Shown here piece after piece: positions 1-7,446 of a stretch of 8,965 nucleotides of DNA. The DNA is taken from the NCBI GenBank assembly GCA_002407865.1, contig DHPI01000066.1, forward strand, positions 66,790 through 75,754, in the 5' to 3' direction. The notes under the pieces were generated by a model. The model was not told where the DNA came from. It worked only from the letters and a program-made list of their open reading frames with translations, and searched no databases. The stretch comes from Spirochaetia bacterium UBA5368. GTDB taxonomy: Bacteria > Spirochaetota > UBA4802 > UBA5368. Numbering within the stretch: the stretch's first letter is position 1; each line of letters begins with the position of its first letter. Position numbers and translations under genes: made by a program.

Positions 1-1
1 G

Positions 2-304
2 AATATGCGGGGAATCGGCGCGTTTATTGCCGATCTGCCGGCGGGCACCGTGCGCAGGTGGGAGTTGTGCGCCTTTAACAATCTCTGCCGCGACAAGTAC
101 GAGCGGCTCGACAAAACGTGGGAATTTGCGCATACCGAACTGATGCGTGCCGCGGATATGGAGCGCCTTGCGGCCTCGGCGCGCGAGTCGGGTGTCGATC
201 CATCGATTGTGGTATGGACGGGCGCTGCGCGCGCCGAGGCCGCAGCGGCGCCGATGCCGAGCGGTGACGCGCCGCGGGCAAAGCGAATCAACACATGCAA
301 CTGA
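2..304 (+). CDS. C-terminal part of an unrecognised protein (5' end outside window)
   Basis: An open frame enters from the left edge and ends with TGA at 302-304. About 100 residues are visible. An ATG lies at position 5, but the frame is open through the edge and no ribosome binding site is visible, so this is probably the tail of a longer protein. The visible part has a charged, helix-prone segment with two cysteines (RRWELCAFNNLCRDKYERLD). It then has a low-complexity tail rich in alanine, proline and arginine, which looks like an unstructured C-terminus. I recognise no domain. The stop lies 15 nt before the GTG of the split-barrel gene, so the two are probably co-transcribed. Confidence 0.6.
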   Translation, partial: NMRGIGAFIADLPAGTVRRWELCAFNNLCRDKYERLDKTWEFAHTELMRAADMERLAASARESGVDPSIVVWTGAARAEAAAAPMPSGDAPRAKRINTCN

Positions 305-319
305 AAATGGAGGTGTACC

Positions 320-1165
320 GTGAACACACGATCCGCATTTAACGAATCAGAAATAGCGCGGTTTCAGCCAGACGAGAAGGTCGGACTTGTCGCGACGGTC
401 AACGGCGACGGTCGGCCGCATATATCCCTTATAACGTCGCTTCAGGCGATTGATTCCACGCACATGACCTTCGGCGAATTTTCGCACGGTCTTTCAAAGC
501 AGTACGTGCGCGCGAATCCCCATATTGGTTTTCTTCTTATGACGCTCGACAGGAAGATGTGGCGCGGCAAGGCGGTATGGACCCGCTCCGCGAAAGAGGG
601 GCCCGAATACGAAATGTACAACAACAAGCCAATGTTCCGCTACAATACCTATTTTGGAATAAACACGGTGCACTATCTCGATCTCGTGGAAACCACCGAT
701 GAAGAGGGCCTGCCGATGGGCGCAGTTATACGGTCGGCGCTGGCCACGAAATGCGCGAAAGGGGCAGCGGCGCGGAAGAACGCGGGCCGCGTGTTGAACG
801 TGTTTGCCGAACAGATATTCAACATGCTTGGCTCGCTTAAATTCATTGCGTGGGTTGACGACGACGGGTATCCGGCGCTCGTCCCTGTGATACAGTGCCA
901 GGCATCCGATTCCGGCAGACTCGCATTTTCCGGCGGCGCGTTCGGCGAAGACCTCCGCCGCATCCCGCAGGGAAAAGACGTAGCGGTGTTCGCGCTGACG
1001 ATGCAGATGGAGGATGTGCTCGTGCGCGGCGTATTCAACGGCTACAGCAGGCGCCGCGGCGTGAACCTTGGGACTGTGGACATCAACTGGGTGTATAATT
1101 CGATGCTTCCCATGCACGGGCAGGTATATCCCGAAGCGCCCATGCGCGCCGTGGAAAATTTTTAA
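320..1165 (+). CDS. Two-domain pyridoxamine 5'-phosphate oxidase-like (FMN-binding split barrel) protein
   Basis: A 281-residue protein starting at GTG, chosen because GGAGG at 309-313 sits 6 nt upstream and no better ATG is near. The N-terminal part (about residues 10-90) has the split-barrel pattern of the PPOX/FMN-binding superfamily: a first strand VGLVATVNGDGRPHIS, then TFGEFS and a HIGFLLMTLDRKMWRGKAVW strand pair. A second, more diverged copy covers about residues 165-245 (KFIAWVDDDGYPALVPV, then DVAVFALTMQMEDVLVRGVFNGY). So this looks like a tandem duplication of the fold in one chain. Family members bind FMN, F420 or haem, usually as soluble oxidoreductases or flavin carriers; the substrate here cannot be told. 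It probably shares a transcript with the truncated gene before it. The fold is fairly sure, the function unknown. Confidence 0.75.
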   Translation: MNTRSAFNESEIARFQPDEKVGLVATVNGDGRPHISLITSLQAIDSTHMTFGEFSHGLSKQYVRANPHIGFLLMTLDRKMWRGKAVWTRSAKEGPEYEMYNNKPMFRYNTYFGINTVHYLDLVETTDEEGLPMGAVIRSALATKCAKGAAARKNAGRVLNVFAEQIFNMLGSLKFIAWVDDDGYPALVPVIQCQASDSGRLAFSGGAFGEDLRRIPQGKDVAVFALTMQMEDVLVRGVFNGYSRRRGVNLGTVDINWVYNSMLPMHGQVYPEAPMRAVENF

Positions 1166-1222
1166 CCGGCGTAATTGGCGCGTTCTCGCGCATGGTTTAA
1201 GAGGCGCGGGAGCGCTCCTTCG

Positions 1223-1483
1223 CTACCGCAACTGGCGGTAAATCTCCTCAAATTCGCGCAGGCGTTGTTCCCATCGCTGCAGCGCGTGCGCGTGTTCACG
1301 CCATGCGCGAAAATCAGAATTGCTCTCGCCCGGCTGCCCGCTTTCGGGCGCGCATAAAAAATCCTCGGTGCTCCGCCCGTATCGTTTTTCCATCGCATGC
1401 AGGGCCGACCGTATGCGCTCGACCCTTTTTCTGCTCATGGAAAGCTCACGGTACAGCGATATGGCGTATTCGTCGGTATGCAT
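1223..1483 (-). CDS. Small helical protein, possible orphan antitoxin-like (TumA-like)
   Basis: An 86-residue minus-strand protein. The ATG at 1483-1481 is preferred over one 18 codons upstream because a purine-rich GGGAGGGAGG lies 3-7 nt before it. The protein is almost all charged helix: an N-terminal coil (residues 3-33), a central motif MEKRYGRSTEDFL (31-43), an acidic/glycine stretch, then a second coil (57-84) with DFRAWREHAHALQRWEQRL. The pattern helix, E-x-x-YG-x-S-x-E-x-F, G-rich turn, F-x-x-W, helix resembles short antitoxins found beside DUF6516 (TumE-type) toxins. That match is from memory and not firm. No toxin gene lies downstream on this strand in the 57 nt before the split-barrel gene, so if it is an antitoxin it is an orphan. 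It is transcribed divergently from the gene starting at 1665. Confidence 0.55.
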   Translation of the reverse strand: MHTDEYAISLYRELSMSRKRVERIRSALHAMEKRYGRSTEDFLCAPESGQPGESNSDFRAWREHAHALQRWEQRLREFEEIYRQLR

Positions 1484-1540
1484 CGGCCTCCCTCCCGGCT
1501 GCGCGGTGATGAATTGCACATGCAAAGAGCATCGCATAAC

Positions 1541-1589
1541 TTTCGCGCAATGTCAATTACGATGATTGTGTTTCATGAAATGCGCGAAA
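1541..1589. promoter_or_regulatory. Nested inverted repeats between divergent genes, candidate operator
   Basis: TTTCGCGCA (1541-1549) and TGCGCGAAA (1581-1589) form a perfect 9-bp inverted repeat around 31 nt. Directly before the right arm lies the perfect 10-bp palindrome TTTCATGAAA (1571-1580). They lie in the roughly 180-nt gap between the divergent starts at 1483 and 1665. This is a natural place for a shared control site, but no regulator is identified. Confidence 0.35.
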
Positions 1590-1664
1590 AATCATTGAAT
1601 TATTACAATATCGATGGTTGCTGATTCGATAGGATGCATAAATTTTAAGCCGGGTGATACTGCT

Positions 1665-2144
1665 ATGAAATTATCGAATGAACAAATGAGCAGCCTTGTG
1701 CATCTCGCGTTTTCACGCATGGACGGCGCGTGGTTTATGGCGGTCGCGAAAAAGTACGGCATAGAAGCGGCCTGGGAGATGGATGTCGAGGCGTGGAAGC
1801 AATTTTCGTATGTCATGGGAAAAAATCTTGCAAAACAGGCGACTGCCGAACCGTCGTGGCCCGGCACATTTCTCGACGCGATGTCTGTCTTTATGAATGT
1901 GCTTGGCATGACAGGCCGCAGTATCACGGTGGATGATGGCGCCATCACCATACGGGTAACCGACTGCGAGGTGCAGAAGGGCATCGCGAAGGCGGGCATT
2001 GCCGACTGCGGTATCGTTACTGTTGAAACGTATCAGGGCCTTGTGCGTGGGCTCTTCGGCAAAGATGTGAACATCTCGGTGGAGCATACGAAAAACCTCA
2101 ATCACGGCGACGATTGCTGCGAGGTCGTCATTCGCACGGGGTGA
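1665..2144 (+). CDS. DUF6125 / ATC-hydrolase-like protein
   Basis: A 159-residue soluble protein. I prefer the ATG at 1665, with a weak GGGTGA about 8 nt upstream. The in-frame ATG at 1614 would add 17 residues that do not fit the rest, and it has no ribosome binding site. The N-terminal helix carries LAFSRMDGAWFMAVAKKYGIEAAWEMDVEAWKQF (residues 14-47). This DGAWF...Y(G)...AW...W pattern is typical of DUF6125 and relatives of L-2-amino-thiazoline-4-carboxylate hydrolase. The C-terminal half has cysteines C101, C115, C151 and C152 and a small alpha/beta domain (ITIRVTDCEVQKG..., then DCCEVVI), also as in those proteins. Many such proteins occur in anaerobes with no known reaction, so I give no substrate. 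The stop codon lies inside the left arm of an 8-bp outer repeat around the hairpin that follows. Confidence 0.55.
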   Translation: MKLSNEQMSSLVHLAFSRMDGAWFMAVAKKYGIEAAWEMDVEAWKQFSYVMGKNLAKQATAEPSWPGTFLDAMSVFMNVLGMTGRSITVDDGAITIRVTDCEVQKGIAKAGIADCGIVTVETYQGLVRGLFGKDVNISVEHTKNLNHGDDCCEVVIRTG

Positions 2145-2156
2145 GGCGTAAATACG

Positions 2157-2208
2157 CCCGAAGGCAACAAATCGATTTGTTGCGACAAATCGATTTGTTG
2201 CCTTCGGG
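2157..2208. repeat. Perfect 24-bp-stem hairpin / compound palindrome
   Basis: Arms 2157-2180 and 2185-2208 are perfect reverse complements separated by the 4-nt loop TGCG. Each arm also contains a self-complementary core, ACAAATCGATTTGT, so the element reads as two near-identical palindromes in tandem enclosed by GAAGG/CCTTC. A further 8-bp pair (ACGGGGTG 2136-2143 and CACCCCGT 2214-2221) flanks it. There is no T-run after the stem, so it is not a standard intrinsic terminator. It may still end or stabilise the upstream transcript, or be a dispersed palindromic repeat. Confidence 0.8.
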
Positions 2209-2229
2209 TTCGACACCCCGTCGCCTTCG

Positions 2230-2350
2230 TGGTAACAATCGCTAAATATTATATAACCATTACAAGTTTTTTGGAAATCTCCTTGACACCTTTTCTGTGG
2301 ATAATTAAGTACATATGGTAACAATTAATCCCTTTTGGTAACTAATTACC
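2230..2350. promoter_or_regulatory. TGGTAAC direct repeats upstream of the formate dehydrogenase operon
   Basis: TGGTAAC occurs three times: 2230-2236, 2316-2322 and 2336-2342. The last two are exactly 20 bp apart, about two helical turns, and both are followed by an ATTA-type stretch (TGGTAACAATTA and TGGTAACTAATTA). The last copy is also half of a small inverted repeat, GGTAA-CTAA-TTACC (2337-2350). The region is notably AT-rich between two GC-richer genes. It looks like a regulator-binding region controlling the fdh operon; the regulator is unknown. Confidence 0.45.
2283..2311 (+). promoter_or_regulatory. Weak candidate promoter for the fdh operon
   Basis: A perfect TTGACA hexamer (2283-2288) sits upstream of the FmdE-like gene. 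At the standard 17-bp spacing the -10 position reads TAAGTA (2306-2311), a poor match. A better-looking GATAAT (2300-2305) is too close. The two TGGTAAC repeats at 2316 and 2336 would lie just downstream of it, fitting a repressor site, but the promoter itself is uncertain. Confidence 0.25.
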
Positions 2351-2395
2351 ACTTTTTATATCGTTTGATCTCTTTATCTGGAGTACTACAGGACG

Positions 2396-2983
2396 ATGAC
2401 TAAGATTTGCTCACTTGGGATAGAAGACTACATCAGTAAACTCACAAAATTCCACGGAAATTTCGCTCCCGGTCTTCTTATTGGCGGATACATGGTCGAT
2501 ATCGCCTCCCGAAATATGACACAGTACGAATTCTTCGACGCAATATGCGAATCCTCATCCTGCCTCCCGGACGCCATTCAGATGCTCACGCCCTGCACCG
2601 TCGGCAACGGGTGGCTTAAAATCGTCGATACCGGCCGTTTTGCGATCTCATTTTATGAAAAGAAAAGCGGAGAAGGGGTGCGGGTGTTCCTGGATGCGTC
2701 AAAACTTGAAAACTACCCTGAAATTAAAAACTGGTTTCTGCGGCTGAAAACGAAGCAGGAGCAGGATAAAGATGCGCTTGTCCGCGAAATTATCAGCGCG
2801 GGCGACAAAATTTATTCAATGATGAACATCGTTGTTTCACCGAAGTATCGCGGCAAGCACGCGCACAGCTCGATCGGCATCTGCGGTTCGTGCGGTGAAG
2901 CGTTTCCTGAGATTGACGGAAAAATCTGCCGCGCCTGTCAGGGGGCCAGCATCTATCAGGAAACGCGGCCTCACATGTTTTGA
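2396..2983 (+). CDS. FmdE-like protein with C-terminal zinc finger, fdh operon
   Basis: A 195-residue soluble protein with ATG at 2396 and GGAG at 2380-2383. The first ~150 residues match the FmdE family (named for the subunit found with formylmethanofuran dehydrogenase): KFHGNFAPGLLIGGYMVDIA (18-37), then SSCLPDAIQMLTPCTVGNGWLKIVDTGRFAISFYEKKSGEGVRV (54-97). The usual FHGHxCPG motif is changed here to FHGNFAPG, so a His and often-present Cys are missing, while H20, C56 and C67 remain. The C-terminal end carries a four-cysteine zinc finger, C163-x2-C166 and C178-x2-C181. It is the first gene of the operon, 25 nt before the NADH-module gene. FmdE-like proteins often accompany molybdenum/tungsten enzymes in bacteria that lack formylmethanofuran. 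A role in FDH cofactor supply, assembly or regulation is my inference. The family call is strong. Confidence 0.82.
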   Translation: MTKICSLGIEDYISKLTKFHGNFAPGLLIGGYMVDIASRNMTQYEFFDAICESSSCLPDAIQMLTPCTVGNGWLKIVDTGRFAISFYEKKSGEGVRVFLDASKLENYPEIKNWFLRLKTKQEQDKDALVREIISAGDKIYSMMNIVVSPKYRGKHAHSSIGICGSCGEAFPEIDGKICRACQGASIYQETRPHMF

Positions 2984-3008
2984 ACAAAAATTAAAACAGG
3001 ACATGGTT

Positions 3009-4727
3009 ATGAATACAGAAAAAAAAGCACTATTTGAAACCATAATCGGCAGATACCCGCGGCGTAAATCAGCGGTAATGCCGGTTATGCAGCTTCTTCA
3101 GAAGGAAAATGGCGATTGCCTGAGCGCGGAGGCCATGGAGGCGGCGGGCAGAACGATCGGCATGAGCAAAAGCCGCGTTTTTGGGATTGCCAGCTATTAC
3201 ACTATGTTCAACACCTCCCCTGTTGGGAAATACCATCTTCAGGTTGACACGTGCGTGCCTGGCTTTCTTCACGGGGCCGATGAGATCGTGAAACACCTGA
3301 GCGACAAACTGGGAATAGCTGTCGGGGAAACGAGCAGCGACGGGATGTTCACCCTCTCAAGGGTGCAGGATCTCGCGTCGTGCGCTACAGGGCCGGTTAT
3401 TCAGGTCAATGACAAATACTACGAAAACATGACCATTGAGAAAACGGATGCGCTGATTGAGGCGCTGAAAAATGGCCAGTTGCCAGAAAGCGATCCGTCA
3501 ATGAATGTTGTTTCTGAATGCGGCATCCTTCTCAACGACCGCTCAAAAAAGGACTGCCGTACCCTCGCGTATTACAAACAAAATGGCGGATACCAGGCGC
3601 TGAAGAAAGCTCTCGGCATGAAACCGGAAGAAATCGTCAACGAGGTAAAAGAGGCGCAGGTCCGCGGGCGCGGCGGCGCAGGATTTCCCGCAGGCATGAA
3701 ATGGTCTTTTCTTCCGAAAAACGATTCCCGGCCGGTGTATCTGATTTGCAACGCCGACGAGGGCGAGCCGGGCACATTTAAAGACAGACAGATAATGGAG
3801 TTTAATCCTCATCTCTTGATTGAGGGGATCGCCATCAGCGCGCATGCGATAAAATCCGTGAAATCGTTCATCTATATACGTGGTGAATTCTTGTGGATAG
3901 CCGATATTCTCGAAGCCGCGATTAAAAAGGCAAAGGATGACGGCCAGCTTAAACACGTTGATATAGTCGTCCACAGGGGGGGAGGTTCGTACGTCTGTGG
4001 AGACGAAACCGCGCAGATAGAATCACTCGAAGGGAAACGGGGCAATCCCAGGGTGAAGCCGCCCTTCCCGGCCAACTACGGCCTTTACGGATGTCCGACA
4101 GTCGTAAACAACGTGGAGACCCTCTCCAACATTCCATATATCATTCAAAACGGGGCCGAAGCCTACAGAAAGATCGGTACGCTCAACAATCACGGACCTA
4201 AGATTTTCGGGGTATCGGGCCACGTCAATAAGCCGGGCGTCTACGAATATCCGATGGGCACAAAGCTCAAGGTTATTCTCGAGGCCGCCGGCGGAGTCAA
4301 AGGAAAAATGAAAGGGGTGATAGTCGGCGGGCTTTCTGTCGCCATCCTCACGGCGGCGGAAGCTGAAGACCTTGCCCTCGACTACGAATCATGCCAGAAG
4401 GCCGGCACGAGCCTTGGTTCGGGGGGGATCATTGTCGTGAATGATACGGTTTCCATTCCCGAGCTCGCGCTGCGTACGATTGAGTTCTATCACCATGAAT
4501 CGTGCGGACAGTGCGTTCCGTGCAGGGAAGGGTCCCGCGTAATTGAGAATAAACTCCGTTCGCTTGTGGAAGGAAAAGGCCGCATTGAAGACATAGACCT
4601 TATTCTCAACCTCTGTGCAAACATACGGGGGCTTACCCTCTGCCCGACCGGCGAGGCGTTCTCGGTGCCGATACAAGCGATGATTACAAAGTTCAGGCCG
4701 GAATTCGAAGCCCTGGTGAAAAAATAG
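3009..4727 (+). CDS. fdhB: NuoE-NuoF fusion, NADH/FMN subunit of formate dehydrogenase
   Basis: A 572-residue diaphorase subunit that passes formate-derived electrons to NAD+ in the cytoplasm. The ATG at 3009 is preferred over the one at 3003 because AGGA (2998-3001) then has normal spacing. Residues 1-155 are a NuoE-like helical bundle plus thioredoxin-like fold, but only C82 and C125 of the four [2Fe-2S] cysteines remain: F86/L87 and D121 occupy the other positions. Residues ~165-572 are NuoF: the FMN/NADH sites RGRGGAGFPAGMKWSF (219-234), NADEGEPGTFKDR (248-260) and GGGSYVCGDETAQIESLEGKRG (324-345). The N3-type [4Fe-4S] ligands C499, C502, C505 and C545 are all present. No C-terminal ferredoxin domain, as found in bifurcating HydB/HylB proteins, follows. 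A degenerate NuoE domain fused to NuoF recalls HoxF and FdsB. It lies 23 nt before the catalytic subunit gene. Confidence 0.92.
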   Translation: MNTEKKALFETIIGRYPRRKSAVMPVMQLLQKENGDCLSAEAMEAAGRTIGMSKSRVFGIASYYTMFNTSPVGKYHLQVDTCVPGFLHGADEIVKHLSDKLGIAVGETSSDGMFTLSRVQDLASCATGPVIQVNDKYYENMTIEKTDALIEALKNGQLPESDPSMNVVSECGILLNDRSKKDCRTLAYYKQNGGYQALKKALGMKPEEIVNEVKEAQVRGRGGAGFPAGMKWSFLPKNDSRPVYLICNADEGEPGTFKDRQIMEFNPHLLIEGIAISAHAIKSVKSFIYIRGEFLWIADILEAAIKKAKDDGQLKHVDIVVHRGGGSYVCGDETAQIESLEGKRGNPRVKPPFPANYGLYGCPTVVNNVETLSNIPYIIQNGAEAYRKIGTLNNHGPKIFGVSGHVNKPGVYEYPMGTKLKVILEAAGGVKGKMKGVIVGGLSVAILTAAEAEDLALDYESCQKAGTSLGSGGIIVVNDTVSIPELALRTIEFYHHESCGQCVPCREGSRVIENKLRSLVEGKGRIEDIDLILNLCANIRGLTLCPTGEAFSVPIQAMITKFRPEFEALVKK

Positions 4728-4750
4728 ATTGGTGCAAAGGAGAATCCTCA

Positions 4751-7441
4751 ATGAGTAAAAAAATTTTTATTGATGGAAGAGAGATCACTTTTGAGGGAAA
4801 TAAGACCGTTCTCCAGATAGCGAGGGAAAACGGCATTTACATCCCTTCTCTGTGCTATCATCCTAAACTCGGGCCGGCGAGCAAATGCCGTGTGTGCGTC
4901 GTCGAGGTTGAGGGGATGAGGGGCCTTCAGACTGCGTGCTCGCTTATGCCGGCGGATGGGATGAAGGTGCAGACGGATACGCCGCGCGTCATAGAAGCCC
5001 GCAAAATGGTTGTAAACCTGTTGCTGTCGAACGGCAACCATAACTGCATTTCGTGCGAAGCGAACGGGGATTGCGAGCTGCAAGAGGCCGCCTACAAACA
5101 TGGGATCGAGGTTCCGGCCTTCCTCGTGGAGCGAAGCGAAAAAAGGGACGATTCGGCGGCATTCATCATGCGCGATCCGAACAAATGCATCCAGTGCGGG
5201 CGCTGCATAGAGGGATGCAACAGTATGGTCGTAAACGAAGTGCTCGATTTCGGATACAGGGGCGGTCACACAACGGTAGTCTGCGACAAGAACAGCCCTA
5301 TGGGAGAATCGACCTGTGTGCAGTGCGGTGAATGCGTACAGCTCTGTCCGGTAGGCGCGCTGGTCGAGAAAAAAGGAATGGGCAAGGCCCGCTCATGGGA
5401 AACAAAAAAAGTCCGGACGACATGTCCCTACTGTGGTGTCGGATGTCAGCAGGAACTGCACGTCAAAGGGGACGAGATTATCCGCATTAAAGGCGTCGAC
5501 GGCGCCCAGCCCAATCAGGGACACCTCTGCGTCAAGGGGCGGTATGGGTACGATTTTATTTATTCTAAAGAAAGGCTGACATCCCCCCTGATAAAAGATG
5601 CCGATGGAAAATTCCGCGAAGCAGGCTGGGACGAAGCCCTGGATCTCGTGGCGAATAAATTTAAGCAGATACTACAAGAATCCGGGCCCGACGCGATAGC
5701 AGGCGTAAGCTGTGCGAGAAGCATCAACGAAGACTCGTATAATATGCAAAAATTATTCAGATCGGTGATCGGGACTAATAATATCGATCACTGCGCTCGA
5801 ACCTGACACGCTCCAACGGTTGCCGGTCTGGCAACGACATTCGGTTCAGGCGCAATGACCAACTCTTTCGGCGAATTTGAAAACGCCAAACTCTTCTTTC
5901 TCATCGGAACAAACATGACGGAGGCGCATCCTGTCGCGTCGTATTTCGTGAAGCGCGCTGTGAAAAAGGGCGCAAAACTCATAGTGGCGGACCCCAGGAA
6001 ACAGGCCCTTGCGGACAAGGCCCACATATTCGCGCAGATCAAGGTTGGGTCCGACGTGGCCTTCCTCAACGGGATAATGAACGTCCTCATCAGCGAAGAT
6101 CTCTATGACAAGAAATTCGTTGAGGAAAACTGCGAGAACTTCGACGAGCTTAAAAAAACAGTCATGGAGTACACGCCTGAAAGGGCATCGAAGATTTCCG
6201 GCGTGCCTGTGGAAACCATCAGGGAGATAGCCAGAACAATGGCGTCGATCAAGCCGGGAATGCTTTGCTACACCCTCGGCATCACCGAGCACACATGCGG
6301 CAAAAACAACGTAATGTCCACCTCGAATCTGCAGATGCTCCTGGGCAACCTCGGCAAGGAAAACGCTGGAGTCAATCCGCTGCGCGGGCAGAACAACGTG
6401 CAGGGAGCATGCGATATGGGCGCCCTTCCGGGGGTGTTTCCCGGATATCAGGGGGTCGGCGATCCGGCAAACAGGGAAAAGTTCATGAAGGCGTGGGGAG
6501 TCGACAGCCTGCCCGGCAAGCCGGGACTGATGATTCCGGACATGATGGCGGGGCTCGTCACGAAAAAGATCAGGGCTTTTTACATTTTCGGTGAAAACCT
6601 CGCAAACACGGAGCCGAACATCACCCATGTTGAGCACGAGCTCGCTTCTGCCGAATTCCTCGTGTGCAACGATATCTTTCCGACGGAGACCACCCGCTTC
6701 GCTCACGTCGTGTTCCCGGCGGCGGCCTGGTGCGAGGATGACGGGACATTTACAAGCAGCGAGCGCCGCGTGAACCGCGTACGCAAGATCAAGGACGCCC
6801 CCGGCCTCGCAAAACCGAACTGGTGGATATTCAAGGAGATCGCGAAGCGGATGGGCCACGAATGGCAGTCTAACAGCTCGCAGGAGATCTGGGACAACGA
6901 GGTGTCCGTATTTGCGCCTGCGTACGGCGGAATCAAGTATTCCCGCCTGGAAAACGGCGGATTGCAGTGGCCGTGCCCGAACATGGACCATCCGGGAACC
7001 AAGTTCCTTCATAAAGACGGCAAGTTTTCTCGCGGCAAGGGCCTCTTTAAGGGGATAGAATGGACGCCTCCCGCGGAAGTCGAAGATGCGGAATATCCTT
7101 TTGTGCTCAGTACGGGACGCCGACTCTTCCATTACCATTCGAGAACTCAGACCGGGCGTTCCGGTCTCGACGCCATGCTCTCGGAAGAAACGGCCGATAT
7201 CTCCCCGATTGACGCGGCGAAGCTCGGCATTGCCGACCGCGAATATATCATCGTGAGTTCGCGCCGCGGCTCGGTGAAAGTCAGGGCTCGTGTAACCGAG
7301 CAGATTCCGCCCGGCCTTGTGTGGATGGCGTTCCACTTCCGGGAAGGGAACGCGAACTGGCTGACCAATAACGTATTCGATCCCGAGACCAAAACCGCTG
7401 AATACAAGGCATGTGCGGTCAAACTGGAAAAGGTTGTATAA
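4751..7441 (+). CDS. fdhA: Selenocysteine formate dehydrogenase catalytic subunit (NAD-linked, NuoG-like N-terminus)
   Basis: An 896-residue enzyme read through an in-frame TGA (5804-5806) as selenocysteine U352; both sides are one continuous frame. AAGGAG (4737-4742) lies 8 nt before the ATG. It oxidises formate to CO2 (or the reverse) at a Mo/W-bis-pyranopterin site in the cytoplasm. In order it has: a [2Fe-2S] ferredoxin (C35, C46, C49, C63); a His-Cys3 motif (H97, C99, C102, C108); two [4Fe-4S] clusters (C146/149/152/156 and C189/192/195/199); the FDH [4Fe-4S] motif CPYCGVGC (C225, C228, C232, C260); and U352-H353, the catalytic pair. R545 in PLRGQNNVQGACDMG matches the formate-binding Arg of E. 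coli FdhF. The molybdopterin-dinucleotide domain is ~783-896 (FVLSTGRRLFHYHSRTQTGRSG). It pairs with the preceding NuoEF subunit. A TGA-blind annotation would split it at 5806. Confidence 0.95.
5804..5837 (+). promoter_or_regulatory. Bacterial SECIS element of fdhA
   Basis: The TGA (5804-5806) is followed 12 nt later by a perfect 6-bp stem, GTTGCC (5819-5824) and GGCAAC (5830-5835), with apical loop GGTCT (5825-5829). The TGACACG start and the GGTCT loop match what is known of the E. coli fdhF SECIS, which binds SelB through the loop G and U. The stem is fully paired, without an obvious bulged U. Confidence 0.88.
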
Positions 7442-7446
7442 CAAAG

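Noticed and set aside
1209..1218. GGAGCGCTCC palindrome between convergent genes as a terminator
   Set aside because: It is a gapless 10-bp palindrome that cannot form a loop without losing pairs, and no T-run follows.
1614..1664. Earlier ATG at 1614 for the DUF6125-like gene
   Set aside because: There is no ribosome binding site, and the 17 added residues do not resemble the N-terminus of the family. The start at 1665 is preferred, though not certain.
2247..2252. TATTAT as a -10 box in the fdh leader
   Set aside because: The -35 position at 17-bp spacing reads CCTTCG, with no resemblance to TTGACA.
2832..3008. An N-terminal extension of the NuoEF fusion starting at 2832
   Set aside because: It overlaps the conserved zinc finger of the FmdE-like gene in another frame, has no family similarity, and the start at 3009 has a suitably placed AGGA.
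5855..7441. A separate gene starting at the ATG at 5855
   Set aside because: It is in frame with the upstream part across the TGA, lacks a ribosome binding site, and begins in the middle of the conserved FDH motif. It is the C-terminal part of the selenoprotein.
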